A DNA stretch of 64,000 nt from Bacillota bacterium (GCA_023415825.1 JAEZJF010000010.1:1-64000); one strand, 5' to 3'; numbered from the stretch's first letter, positions 44,091 to 52,545 are shown. Numbers and translations are program-made. The notes: a model not told the origin generated them from the letters alone.

Positions 44091-44221
44091 AATAACATTA
44101 CCCGTTACCGAAATTAAAATTTCGAACGGGTACCCAAGTTATTGATACTTCGTATTAATAACATTACCCGTTACCAGAGAAAGATTTCGAACGGGGGCCC
44201 AAGTTATTGATACTTCGTATT
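44091..44221 (+). repeat. Tandem hairpin repeat (two units of about 66 bases) before tyrS
   Basis: Unit 1 spans 44091-44156 and unit 2 spans 44157-44221. Each carries CCCGTT...AACGGG followed by AAGTTATTGATACTTCGTATTAATA. The first unit has a long stem, CGAAATT/AATTTCG inside CCCGTT/AACGGG. The second hairpin of each unit, GTTATTGATAC/GTATTAATAAC around TTC, pairs at 11 positions with one G-U. The gap 43787-44259 otherwise contains only the PBP leader with its repeat and promoter. The repeat sits 38 bases before the tyrS start, where a T-box would normally be found, and no T-box motif is visible. Confidence 0.8.
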
Positions 44222-44259
44222 AATACTGTTTTAAAGGTATACGGAAAGGAAGTAGAACC

Positions 44260-45489
44260 ATGAACACCAATGTTTTTGACACATTGAAGGAGCGAGGATT
44301 TATTGCACAGACCACTCACGAGGAGAAAATCAGAGAGCTCCTGGGAAGTGAGAATGTGACCTTTTATATAGGCTTTGACCCCACTGCTGACAGTCTCCAT
44401 GTCGGGCATTTGCTCCAATTGATAGTCATGGCTCATATGCAGAGAGCAGGCCATAAGCCTATTGCTCTTATTGGCGGCGGAACGGCCATGGTGGGTGATC
44501 CCTCAGGCAGGAGCGATATGAGACAAATGCTTACCCGGGATGAAATTGCCCATAACGGGGAAGCTTTCCGGGGCCAGATGAAGGGGCTTGTTGATTTCAG
44601 CAACGGTAAGGCGTTGATGGTGGATAATGGCGATTGGCTTTTAGATCTCAATTATGTTTCATTCTTAAGAGATGTGGGCGTCCACTTTTCGGTTAACCGC
44701 ATGCTCACGGCTGAATGCTTTAAGAGCAGAATGGAAAAAGGCTTGTCCTTTATAGAATTTAACTACATGCTCATGCAGAGTTACGATTTTCTAAAGCTTT
44801 ATCAGGATTATAGCTGCAAGATGGAGCTTGGAGGAGACGATCAGTGGAGTAATATTCTGGGCGGTGTTGACCTTGTCCGGCGTGTAGAGGGCGTGGAAGC
44901 CTATGGTATGACATTTAAGCTTCTCACCACCAGCGAAGGAAAGAAAATGGGAAAAACCCAGAAGGGTGCCGTATGGCTAGATCCTCAAAAAACCACTCCT
45001 TATGATTTTTATCAATACTGGCGTAATGTTGATGACGCAGATGTCATCAAGTGTCTTAAGCTGTTGACCTTTTTACCCATGGCCCAGATTGAAGAAATGG
45101 CGGCATGGCAGGATGCACAGATCAATGACGCTAAAAAGATATTAGCTTATGAAGTGACCAAAATTGTCCATGGTGAAAACGAGGCGGAAAAAGCAAAAAG
45201 CGCTACAGAGGCTGTTTTTGGCCAGGGTGCGTCATCTGAAAATATGCCTACGGTTAGTTTTGCCAGGGCAGAATTGGCGCAAGGTGTTCAGGTTCTGGAT
45301 CTCTTGATGCAAACAGGGCTCATTCCTTCCAAGGGAGAAGGCAAAAGGCTTATACAGCAGGGAGGGCTCAGTCTTAACGGCGACAGAGTTGATGCTGTGG
45401 AAAGATGTGTAACAGAATCCGACCTTAAAGACGGAGAGATTATCGTACGTAAGGGTAAAAAATCATTCCATAGAATTATAGTCGAGTAA
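44260..45489 (+). CDS. tyrS: Tyrosyl-tRNA synthetase
   Basis: A 409-residue class I enzyme that charges tRNA-Tyr. The HIGH-like motif is HVGHL (about residues 47-51), the KMSKS-like motif is KKMGKTQKG (about 228), and the C-terminal S4 RNA-binding domain covers about 345-409. GGAAAGGAAG precedes the ATG. It is separated from the PBP gene and follows an unusual tandem hairpin repeat instead of a T-box. Confidence 0.96.
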   Translation: MNTNVFDTLKERGFIAQTTHEEKIRELLGSENVTFYIGFDPTADSLHVGHLLQLIVMAHMQRAGHKPIALIGGGTAMVGDPSGRSDMRQMLTRDEIAHNGEAFRGQMKGLVDFSNGKALMVDNGDWLLDLNYVSFLRDVGVHFSVNRMLTAECFKSRMEKGLSFIEFNYMLMQSYDFLKLYQDYSCKMELGGDDQWSNILGGVDLVRRVEGVEAYGMTFKLLTTSEGKKMGKTQKGAVWLDPQKTTPYDFYQYWRNVDDADVIKCLKLLTFLPMAQIEEMAAWQDAQINDAKKILAYEVTKIVHGENEAEKAKSATEAVFGQGASSENMPTVSFARAELAQGVQVLDLLMQTGLIPSKGEGKRLIQQGGLSLNGDRVDAVERCVTESDLKDGEIIVRKGKKSFHRIIVE

Positions 45490-45513
45490 TAATAATAAAC
45501 TAATAAAAAAACC

Positions 45514-45542
45514 TTGACCGGCAAACGGTTTCTGAGTATAAT
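45514..45542 (+). promoter_or_regulatory. tRNA promoter
   Basis: TTGACC (45514-45519) and TATAAT (45537-45542) with 17 bases between, 34 bases before the first tRNA. Confidence 0.85.
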
Positions 45543-45575
45543 ATGTTATGCGCTTTTCAATTAAGCGTGCGACAT

Positions 45576-45651
45576 TCCTCAATAGCTCAGTCGGTAGAGC
45601 ATGCGGCTGTTAACCGCAGGGTCGTTGGTTCGAGTCCAACTTGAGGAGCCA
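45576..45651 (+). tRNA. tRNA-Asn (anticodon GTT)
   Basis: The cloverleaf is complete: acceptor TCCTCAA/TTGAGGA, D arm, anticodon stem TGCGG/CCGCA with loop CTGTTAA (anticodon at 45609-45611), T arm with GGTTCGAGTCC, and an encoded CCA end. Confidence 0.95.
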
Positions 45652-45654
45652 CTG

Positions 45655-45731
45655 GGGCCTTTAGCTCAGTTGGTCAGAGCTACCGGCTCATAACCGGTTG
45701 GTCCGGGGTTCGAGTCCCTGAAGGCCCACCA
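45655..45731 (+). tRNA. tRNA with anticodon CAT (Met elongator or Ile2)
   Basis: The cloverleaf has acceptor GGGCCTT/AAGGCCC, anticodon stem ACCGG/CCGGT and loop CTCATAA (anticodon at 45689-45691), with encoded CCA. The first pair is G-C, which rules against an initiator tRNA. The acceptor pairs C4-G69 and C5-G68 are those recognised by TilS, so this may be the lysidine-modified tRNA-Ile that reads AUA; an elongator Met is also possible. Confidence 0.9.
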
Positions 45732-45734
45732 ACA

Positions 45735-45771
45735 CAAAAAAAGATGATTGCGCGACAATCATCTTTTTTTG
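45735..45771 (+). terminator. Terminator after the tRNA pair
   Basis: AAAAAAGATGATTG and CAATCATCTTTTTT around a CGCGA loop, perfectly paired with a T run. Confidence 0.93.
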
Positions 45772-45864
45772 TATCGTAGTTTTTGGTTAGTGCATCTTTT
45801 TGCAAAACGTTTTCCGGCCGAGGAACGCGTGGAGTAAAATTTTTAGATTCAGGCAGGAGACAAA

Positions 45865-46548
45865 ATGGTTCTGAGAGGCAGACTCAAGCTCATATACGAT
45901 ATGATTCCACCATGTGATATTTTAGCGGATATAGGAACCGATCATGCCCTCATTCCTGCCTATGCGCTTTTAAATAAGCGGTGTAAAAAGGCTATTGCCT
46001 GTGATGTTAGAGAAGGGCCCCTGGAAAGAGCCAAACGGACACTTGATTACTTCGAGCTTCAGGAGCATATGGATTTGCGTTTGGGAAGCGGACTCACCCC
46101 ATTGTCACAGGAAGAGGCGGACTGTATAGTCTTGGCAGGTATGGGTGGAATACTGATTACAGAGCTCTTCAATGAAGCGTTAGCCATTGCTCAGCAAGCC
46201 AACCACATTATCCTGCAGCCCATGGTGGGACAGGAGCTGGTCAGACCTTATCTTTGGCGGCATGGCTTTGAGGTTTTGGATGAGGGCCTGGTGCGTGAGG
46301 ATGAAAAGCTCTACCAGGCGCTCATGGTACGCTACACAGGAGTAATAAGGGAAAATTGGGATTCTCTATATGAGGTTATTGGGGAACATCTCCTTCGTAA
46401 AGGGGAGGCGCTTTTGAAGGATTGGATAGAAGATCGGCTCGAAAAGCAGCAAAAGAAAGTGAAGGGGCTTGAGGCCGCTCGGATACCCAGTCAGAATCTG
46501 CAAGCCGAGAAAGCGCTTATGGAAAAAATTCAGGGACTAATCTATTAA
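45865..46548 (+). CDS. trmK: tRNA (adenine-22 N1)-methyltransferase TrmK
   Basis: A 227-residue SAM-dependent enzyme that methylates A22 of tRNA. The SAM motif is LADIGTDHALIPAYAL (about residues 16-31), with VLAGMGG (about 89-95) as the catalytic-loop region, and the last 60 residues form a helical coiled-coil-like end. GGCAGGAGA precedes the ATG. It is followed 31 bases later by a Nif3-like gene, the conserved pair found in Firmicutes. Confidence 0.93.
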   Translation: MVLRGRLKLIYDMIPPCDILADIGTDHALIPAYALLNKRCKKAIACDVREGPLERAKRTLDYFELQEHMDLRLGSGLTPLSQEEADCIVLAGMGGILITELFNEALAIAQQANHIILQPMVGQELVRPYLWRHGFEVLDEGLVREDEKLYQALMVRYTGVIRENWDSLYEVIGEHLLRKGEALLKDWIEDRLEKQQKKVKGLEAARIPSQNLQAEKALMEKIQGLIY

Positions 46549-46579
46549 ATACAGGGTCAATGACCCGATGGGAGGATAT

Positions 46580-47365
46580 ATGAAGCTCACAGATATTTTG
46601 TCCTATGTTGAGACACTGGCACCGCATACATTTCAAGAAGACTATGACAACAGCGGCCTGATTCTTGGAAATCCGGAAGCAGAGGTTTCGAGTATTCTTG
46701 TTTGCTTGGATGTTGATCAGGATGCTTTGAATTTAGCTGTTGAGAAAGGGTGCCATTTGATCATATCCCACCATCCTGCTATTTTTAAGGCAGCTAAAGT
46801 CTTTACCCAAGATACGAGAGAAGGACGCCTTCTTGTTGAAGCCATTAAGAAGGATATCGCCCTATATAGTGCCCATACAAATTTTGACTCCGCCTTAGGA
46901 GGGCTTACCGATTTACTTTGTAAGAAAATTGGTCTGAGAAATATTGAAATATTGAAGGAATCCTCCCCTCTTAAAGCAGATCATGGTTCTGGGCGTTATG
47001 GAAATATCACACCTGTTGGTGGTGAGGAGTTTATAAAGGATATAAAATCTGTGCTGTCATTGGATGTAGTGAGGACCGTGGGTAAAATTCCCGAAAGTAT
47101 TTCAAGGGTGGCTGTATATAATGGCTCCTATGACCGGGATATTTTGCCGGAGCTTTGTGCTCTTAACCCCGAAGCCTTAATAACGGGTGATTTAAAATAC
47201 CATGATGCACAGGAACTATTGGAAAGTGGCATTTTTACTCTTGATGCGGGACATTATGGTACAGAAAAGCTCTTCGTGGATGAGATGGCAAAGCTCCTGA
47301 AAGCCGCTTTTCCCCACCTCAATATTCTGTCATACGAGGGGACGGATGTTTTTTGCTACCGCTAG
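46580..47365 (+). CDS. Nif3-like dinuclear metal centre protein
   Basis: A 261-residue protein of the Nif3/YqfO family. Motifs are the N-terminal ADDWDNSGL-like DYDNSGLILG, SHHPAIF with two metal His, HTNFDSA and DAGHYGTEKLF. The biochemical role is unclear; GTP cyclohydrolase-like and metal-related roles have been proposed. The ATG at 46580 has GGGAGG upstream. It is in the operon with trmK. Confidence 0.92.
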   Translation: MKLTDILSYVETLAPHTFQEDYDNSGLILGNPEAEVSSILVCLDVDQDALNLAVEKGCHLIISHHPAIFKAAKVFTQDTREGRLLVEAIKKDIALYSAHTNFDSALGGLTDLLCKKIGLRNIEILKESSPLKADHGSGRYGNITPVGGEEFIKDIKSVLSLDVVRTVGKIPESISRVAVYNGSYDRDILPELCALNPEALITGDLKYHDAQELLESGIFTLDAGHYGTEKLFVDEMAKLLKAAFPHLNILSYEGTDVFCYR

Positions 47366-47501
47366 TAATCACTTAATGAGCATTTCAAGAAGCGATTCGC
47401 CATAAAAGTCCTGAATTCCTTTTTTTTCACACTCTTACTGTAACATTATTTTGCTTGTCCACATAATGTGAAATAGGAGATTTGAAAAAGGAGGACCTTT
47501 T

Positions 47502-47939
47502 GTGGCATACAATTCACGCAACCCTCGTTTTCACGAAGAAGGTGATGCATATTCTTTCAGAAGGACGGTAAAGCAACCGAATAGTAGCTCTAGTCCTGAA
47601 GAGGAGATCCATACACATGAATTTGAAAGCAGTACTAAGCTTGCAGAAGAAGGGGAGGACAGACATAACCACCGAGTTGCAGGGGTTACAACCGGTGCAA
47701 TCCCAATCCCAGGAGGCCACCATATTCACGGCTTTCAGACCAACACAGACTCAGTTGACCATTTCCATGAAATCGCCGGGACTACCGGGCCTGAAATTAT
47801 TTTGAATCCCCAAGCGCCTGTAGCCATGCAGAAGCATGTTCACGTAATGAGTGGAAATACTACAGAGGTTGATGGACATAACCATCAATTCCTTTTTGCG
47901 ACTCTCATAGAGTCACCCCTTGTGCCGATGCCCAGCTAA
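47502..47939 (+). CDS. YmaF-like His-rich protein
   Basis: A 145-residue protein starting at a GTG after AAGGAGG. The sequence is built from short repeated units with paired His: HTHEF, DRHNHRV, HHIHGF, DHFHEI, KHVHV and DGHNHQF. This matches the YmaF family of Firmicutes, of unknown function; the pattern suggests metal binding by a beta-stranded repeat. There is no signal peptide. It lies alone between trmK-nif3 and a HAD phosphatase gene. Confidence 0.82.
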   Translation: MAYNSRNPRFHEEGDAYSFRRTVKQPNSSSSPEEEIHTHEFESSTKLAEEGEDRHNHRVAGVTTGAIPIPGGHHIHGFQTNTDSVDHFHEIAGTTGPEIILNPQAPVAMQKHVHVMSGNTTEVDGHNHQFLFATLIESPLVPMPS

Positions 47940-47962
47940 TTGCTGAAACGGAGGTTTCATTA

Positions 47963-47994
47963 AAGCGAAGCAGGCTTCTTGCCTGCTTCGCTTT
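47963..47994 (+). terminator. Terminator after the YmaF-like gene
   Basis: AAGCGAAGCAGGC and GCCTGCTTCGCTT around a TTCTT loop, a very stable stem. Confidence 0.9.
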
Positions 47995-48071
47995 ACCTCA
48001 TTTATCATTTGAGATATAATAACAAAAATCAAAGATTAAAAAATGATAATCAAAGGTATTGAATCATTTCA

Positions 48072-48080
48072 TGTTATAAT
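48072..48080 (+). promoter_or_regulatory. Extended -10 promoter of the HAD gene
   Basis: TGTTATAAT gives a perfect TATAAT with the TGN extension, 65 bases before the start codon; the -35 is weak. Confidence 0.5.
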
Positions 48081-48145
48081 TTAGCTAGGCGTGGTTGATT
48101 ACAGTCGAAAAAATAATTAAAAATACAATAAAAGGAGCATATACA

Positions 48146-48949
48146 ATGGCATACAGGCTTATGGCAGTGGATATAGACGGTACACTTTTAGACAGTAACG
48201 GAAATCTTACCGAAATCACAAAGAAAGCCATTACAAGCGGAGTAGAAAGAGGGCTCATTTTTACAATAGCCTCGGGCAGACCCATACAGGGCGTTGAGTA
48301 TCTCAACAAGATGCTGGGCTTGGATTTACCCTTTATTACCTATAACGGCGCTATGGTGGTTATGGGTAAATCAAAGGAGATCCTTTATGAGCAAAAGCTC
48401 TCGGCCAAGGATGCAAAGGACATCATAGAACTGGGCGAAAAATATGGCGTGACGGTTATGATTTGGAAGGAAAATGGGCTCTATGTGACCAAGATGGATG
48501 ACAGAGTGGAAAAATATAAGCAAATATCCAAAGTTGAACCTGTACTGATCAAGGATTTGGATGTGTTTTTAAAAGATGGTGTCACTAAAATGCTATGGTA
48601 TGATGAGGTAGAAAAAATAGGAAAACTCCAGACAGAGATTGGTGGCATGCTAAGCGACAGTGTTAATTACCATACCTCCAGAGCTTACTTTTTGGAGTTT
48701 GTCGATAAAAATGCTTCCAAAGCCATTGCAATGGAAAGATTGGGGGAGCATTACGGCATTAAGCAAAGTGAAATGATTGCTGTAGGGGATGGCTTCAATG
48801 ACCTTTCTATGATTGAATACGCCGGATTAGGAGTCGCAATGGAAAACGCAGAGGAACCGGTCAAGGAAAAGGCGGATTATATTACCCTATCCAATGACCA
48901 GGACGGCGTTGCCCATGTCATCACGAAGTTTGTGTTGACCGAAAATTAA
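48146..48949 (+). CDS. Cof-type HAD-superfamily phosphatase
   Basis: A 267-residue cytoplasmic phosphatase of HAD subclass IIB. Motif I is DIDGTLLD near residue 8, motif II contains ASGRP, and motif IV is VGDGFNDLSMIEYAGLGVAM (about 212-231). The ATG at 48146 has AAAAGGAGC upstream; the longer frame from 48095 lacks a ribosome-binding site. The likely substrates are sugar phosphates or other small phosphate esters. It is a single gene with its own terminator. Confidence 0.92.
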   Translation: MAYRLMAVDIDGTLLDSNGNLTEITKKAITSGVERGLIFTIASGRPIQGVEYLNKMLGLDLPFITYNGAMVVMGKSKEILYEQKLSAKDAKDIIELGEKYGVTVMIWKENGLYVTKMDDRVEKYKQISKVEPVLIKDLDVFLKDGVTKMLWYDEVEKIGKLQTEIGGMLSDSVNYHTSRAYFLEFVDKNASKAIAMERLGEHYGIKQSEMIAVGDGFNDLSMIEYAGLGVAMENAEEPVKEKADYITLSNDQDGVAHVITKFVLTEN

Positions 48950-48987
48950 AGTTTATATTTAGCTCATGAATGCATCGAAATAATGGG

Positions 48988-49028
48988 TAAGCGCTTCTGC
49001 ATAAGCTTGGAGAAGTGCTTATTTTTTT
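48988..49028 (+). terminator. Terminator after the HAD gene
   Basis: TAAGCGCTTCT (from 48988) pairs with AGAAGTGCTTA with one G-T pair, then a T run to 49028. Confidence 0.85.
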
Positions 49029-49055
49029 AGCCCCAGAGATCATACAGGATTTCCC

Positions 49056-49084
49056 TTGACATCCTTTATTTAAATTTATACAAT
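49056..49084 (+). promoter_or_regulatory. Promoter of the sulfatase operon
   Basis: TTGACA (49056-49061) and TACAAT (49079-49084) with exactly 17 bases between: a near-consensus sigma-A promoter. Confidence 0.88.
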
Positions 49085-49086
49085 AA

Positions 49087-49102
49087 GGTTACACGTGTTA
49101 CC
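49087..49102. promoter_or_regulatory. Palindromic operator overlapping the transcription start
   Basis: GGTTACACGTGTTACC is a palindrome (GGTNACACGTGTNACC) with an ACACGTGT core. It lies just after the -10 box, covering the predicted start of transcription. A TetR-family gene in the same operon is the obvious candidate to bind here and block transcription. Confidence 0.7.
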
Positions 49103-49129
49103 TTTTATAATGTATTGGGGGGAATTAAC

Positions 49130-50548
49130 ATAAAGAGCAAACCCAATATCCTATTCTTTTTCACAGATCAGCAGCGCTTTGACACAGTTGGCTGTTACGG
49201 ACAGAAGCTCAATATAACGCCTCATTTGGATAGAATGGCTTCCGAGGGGGTCCGCTTTGATAAGGCTTTCACACCCCAGCCCGTATGCGGCCCTGCCAGA
49301 TCCTGTATTCAAACGGGCAAGTACGCGACTCAGACAGGATGCTTCCGAAACGACATCGCTCTGCCGCTAAACGAAAAGACAATCGCTCACTACATAAGAG
49401 AGGCAGGCTATGACACCGGGTATATAGGGAAATGGCATCTGGCCTCCACATTATTAAAGGATGACTACAAGAAAAAGCCCGTTCCAACCGAAAGAAGGGG
49501 CGGCTGGCTGGATTACTGGATGGCGGCGGATGTCTTGGAATTCACCTCGACCGGAAGCTCAGGCTATTTATTTGACAAGGATATGAGCAAGGTTGAGTTT
49601 GAAAAATACAGAGCAGATGCTTTAACGGATTTCGCACTGGATTATCTTGAAAACAAACGAAATAGAGAGAAACCATTTTTTCTATTTATCTCTTATCTTG
49701 AACCTCATCATCAAAACACAACCCATCGTTATGAAGGGCCTCCCGGATCCCGGGATAAATATAAAAATTATGAGCCTCCTGAAGATCTCAAGGGTACTGA
49801 GGGCGACTGGAGGGATAGCTACCCCGATTATTTGGGCTGCTGTAACAACCTGGATATGAACCTGGGCCGAATCCTTGATAAGCTCTCTGAGCTTGGAATC
49901 CGAGAAGAGACTCTGGTTATCTATGCAAGTGATCACGGTACCCATTTCAAAACCCGAAATTCTGAATATAAGAGGAGCTGTCATGATAGCTCCATAAGAA
50001 TCCCACTGATCATAAACGGCCCTGGGTTTAAAGGCGGTCAATCAGTAAACGAGCTGGTCAGCCTTATGGATCTTCCGCCCACCTTTCTAAAAGCGGCTCA
50101 GCTTGGTAAGCCGGCCTATATGCCGGGACGCCCCTTACAGGATTTAATGGAGGGTGGAACTGAAGATTGGCCCAAAGAGGTCTTCGTACAGATAAGCGAG
50201 AGCCAGGTTGGCAGAGCTATAAGGACCGATGCATGGAAGTATTCGGTAAAAGCCGTGGATAAGCATGGATGGCTTCACAAGCATAGTGATGTGTATATTG
50301 AAGAGTTTTTATATGATCTTGAAAATGACCCCTATGAAAAAACCAACCTGGTCCATTCACCGGCTCATGTCGGGATTAGGAAGAGCCTCTCGGAAATGCT
50401 GAAGAAGAGATTGATAGAGGCGGGAGAACCGGAAACTAGGATTTTACCATGTACGCCATCGAATATTTCGGTGTATTTAAGAAAAAAGCCATTGAAAATC
50501 CTAGAGTGGTTAATAAGGAGGCAGAAAAGTGGAAGACAGGACACATAG
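49130..50548 (+). CDS. Cytoplasmic Cys-type sulfatase, possible ATA start
   Basis: About 472 residues with the N-terminal sulfatase strand KPNILFFFTDQQRFDT and the formylglycine motif CGPARS (Cys near residue 53, CxPxR). This Cys needs conversion to formylglycine by an activating enzyme. There is no signal peptide. GGGGGGA (49117-49123) is followed 6 bases later by ATA at 49130, exactly where the protein family begins (MxxKPNILF). The only other in-frame candidate, TTG at 49115, overlaps the purine run and has none upstream. So either ATA is used as a start, or a mutated ATG. C-terminal DHG motif YASDHGTHF is present. It heads the operon with a TetR gene, a GPH symporter and a GH1 enzyme. Confidence 0.82.
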   Translation: MKSKPNILFFFTDQQRFDTVGCYGQKLNITPHLDRMASEGVRFDKAFTPQPVCGPARSCIQTGKYATQTGCFRNDIALPLNEKTIAHYIREAGYDTGYIGKWHLASTLLKDDYKKKPVPTERRGGWLDYWMAADVLEFTSTGSSGYLFDKDMSKVEFEKYRADALTDFALDYLENKRNREKPFFLFISYLEPHHQNTTHRYEGPPGSRDKYKNYEPPEDLKGTEGDWRDSYPDYLGCCNNLDMNLGRILDKLSELGIREETLVIYASDHGTHFKTRNSEYKRSCHDSSIRIPLIINGPGFKGGQSVNELVSLMDLPPTFLKAAQLGKPAYMPGRPLQDLMEGGTEDWPKEVFVQISESQVGRAIRTDAWKYSVKAVDKHGWLHKHSDVYIEEFLYDLENDPYEKTNLVHSPAHVGIRKSLSEMLKKRLIEAGEPETRILPCTPSNISVYLRKKPLKILEWLIRRQKSGRQDT

Positions 50549-51155
50549 AGAGAAAAGGAAGGAAGACATTACAAGCATTGCGTGGAAACTGTTTTTAGAG
50601 CTAGGCTACAGGGATACGACCATGTCTGATATAGCTGATGCGGCTGACTTAAGCCGCAAGACCCTCTACCAGTACTTTAAGTCCAAGGAAGAAATAGCCC
50701 TAGAAATAGAAGTCCTTGTCTTTGAAAATTTTATTGATTTGATGGAAGAGCACTTTCCTAAAATGAAGGGTAATGGTTATGAGAAATTGGCTCAATACTT
50801 TGAGATCATTGACGCCAACCTCGATAAATATAGGGATGCCATACAGTTTACAGGCATATTCGACTTCCATATAAAGGACAAATATATTATTGAACCCCCT
50901 GTTGAAAAATTTCTTCAACTCGTTGCAAAATCCAGCACCTACTTAAAGGACATTATAGAAGCCGGAATACAGGATGGCTCGCTCAAAGAGGCCATAAATC
51001 CGGAGCTTGCGGCTGAAACCATCAATGATTCCTGGCTGTATCTCGCTCAGAGGGTGTTTTCCAGACCGGATAACATAAACAAGTTCAAAGAAGTGATCTC
51101 AAGACAGGAAATTTCATATCAGATGATGCTTTTTAAGGAAGCATTGAGAAAGTAG
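50529..51155 (+). CDS. TetR-family regulator of the sulfatase operon
   Basis: A 208-residue repressor. Residues 10-56 form the TetR helix-turn-helix (DTTMSDIADAADLSRKTLYQYFKSKEEI, in parts). The ligand-binding domain is divergent. It starts with GTG after AGGAGG, overlapping the sulfatase end by 20 bases, so the two are translationally coupled. It most likely binds the palindrome at 49087-49102 and is released by the glycoside or a product, giving autoregulation. Confidence 0.92.
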   Translation: MEDRTHREKRKEDITSIAWKLFLELGYRDTTMSDIADAADLSRKTLYQYFKSKEEIALEIEVLVFENFIDLMEEHFPKMKGNGYEKLAQYFEIIDANLDKYRDAIQFTGIFDFHIKDKYIIEPPVEKFLQLVAKSSTYLKDIIEAGIQDGSLKEAINPELAAETINDSWLYLAQRVFSRPDNINKFKEVISRQEISYQMMLFKEALRK

Positions 51156-51180
51156 CCGCAATTAAAGGGGGATGGGGGAA

Positions 51181-52533
51181 ATGGATAATAAACCGTTATC
51201 TTGGAAGGAAAAGCTTTCTTATGGATTCGGCAGCCTTGGGGCCAGCACTGTTTACGGAATAATGAGTACCTACTTATTGGTGTATTATACCGACTATTTT
51301 GGAATATCTGCTCTTGCCGCAGGCACTTTATTTCTGGTTGCCAGGTCATGGGACTCTGTAAATGATCTCATTATGGGCGTCATTGTTGATAATACAAAGA
51401 CAAAATGGGGGCGATTTCGGCCCTACCTGCTCTTTGCACCTTGGTTTATTGCCGCAACGACTGTATTGTGCTTCACAACACCAAATTTAAGCAGCACCGG
51501 CAAGCTTATTTGGGCCTATATCACCTATCTGGCCTGGGACCTTTCCTTCACGGTAAGGGATATCCCGTTCTGGTCGCTGTCCGCAACGATAACCCGAGAT
51601 CCTGTTGAACGGAATAGCGTGGTCATGATACCAAGAACGGTATCCATGATAGGCATCATCGGCATCAATGTTATTACACTGCCCCTTGTGGATATCTTGG
51701 GAGAAGGTAACTCCAATTTGGGCTGGCAGCTCGTTGCTGCGCTTTATGGCAGCCTTTGCGTCATTTTCTCACTTATAACCTTTTTTAATGTAAAGGAGAA
51801 GAACGTCTACCGAAAAGAACACAAGCAGAAATTTTCTGATATCTTACGTCAATTGAAGGTGAATGGCCCTTTAAAAGCACTTCTCTGCTTCATGCTCATT
51901 TCTGAAACGATCATGACAATAAAAAATATATTTCCTATCTATTATCTTAAATATAATTACAAATCCCCCGGCCTTATCCCTGTTTTTATGGGAGTATATG
52001 CAATATTAGCTGTTGTGGGAGCTTTAATCACGCCCTGGATTGCAAAGAAAATCGGGAAGAAAAACACGGTCTTTTACAGCAGTATTGCCGCTTCCATAGC
52101 ATCTATGGGACTATTTTTTTCAGGGTATAGTTCAGTGTCCCGTCTATTCTTTTGGGTGGTTCTCATGGGCGTTGTGGATGGTATAGCGGAAATAGCCCGA
52201 AACTCAATGCTTGCAGATACCGTTGAATATGGGCAATGGAAAACAGGTATACGCGCAGAAGGGATGGTGTTTTCCGCCAATATTTTCAAGACAAAGGTGG
52301 CATCGGCATTAGGCGGTTCAATGGGTGCCTTTGTATTAGGTGCTATCGGCTACATACCAAATGTTGCTCAGTCCACCACTACGCTTAACTGGATACACTA
52401 TACCTTTACCATTATTCCGGGCTTGATTTCTCTTCTGGCGCTTATTCCGCTTTCCATGTATAAGCTGACCGAGAAAAAGTATCAGGAGATATTGGATGAG
52501 CTTGAAGCTGGTCCGGCAACAAAAAATATTTAA
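51181..52533 (+). CDS. GPH-family sugar:cation symporter
   Basis: A 450-residue transporter with 12 predicted spans, of the glycoside-pentoside-hexuronide (GPH) family of the MFS. The N-terminal LSYGFGSLGASTVYGIMSTYLLVYYTDYFG and the VNDLIMGVIVDNTKTKWGRFRPY motif (shown in parts) are typical. I start it at the ATG at 51181, 9 bases after AAAGGGG. It would import a glycoside or sulfated glycoside with Na+ or H+, in the operon with a sulfatase and a beta-glucosidase. Confidence 0.92.
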   Translation: MDNKPLSWKEKLSYGFGSLGASTVYGIMSTYLLVYYTDYFGISALAAGTLFLVARSWDSVNDLIMGVIVDNTKTKWGRFRPYLLFAPWFIAATTVLCFTTPNLSSTGKLIWAYITYLAWDLSFTVRDIPFWSLSATITRDPVERNSVVMIPRTVSMIGIIGINVITLPLVDILGEGNSNLGWQLVAALYGSLCVIFSLITFFNVKEKNVYRKEHKQKFSDILRQLKVNGPLKALLCFMLISETIMTIKNIFPIYYLKYNYKSPGLIPVFMGVYAILAVVGALITPWIAKKIGKKNTVFYSSIAASIASMGLFFSGYSSVSRLFFWVVLMGVVDGIAEIARNSMLADTVEYGQWKTGIRAEGMVFSANIFKTKVASALGGSMGAFVLGAIGYIPNVAQSTTTLNWIHYTFTIIPGLISLLALIPLSMYKLTEKKYQEILDELEAGPATKNI

Positions 52534-52545
52534 GGAGCTGATAAA

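Noticed and set aside
44091..44221. A CRISPR array
   Set aside because: There are only two units, directly adjacent with no spacers, and no cas genes are nearby.
43850..44259. A T-box for tyrS
   Set aside because: No AGGGTGG-type T-box sequence or antiterminator is present; the conserved elements here are the tandem hairpins.
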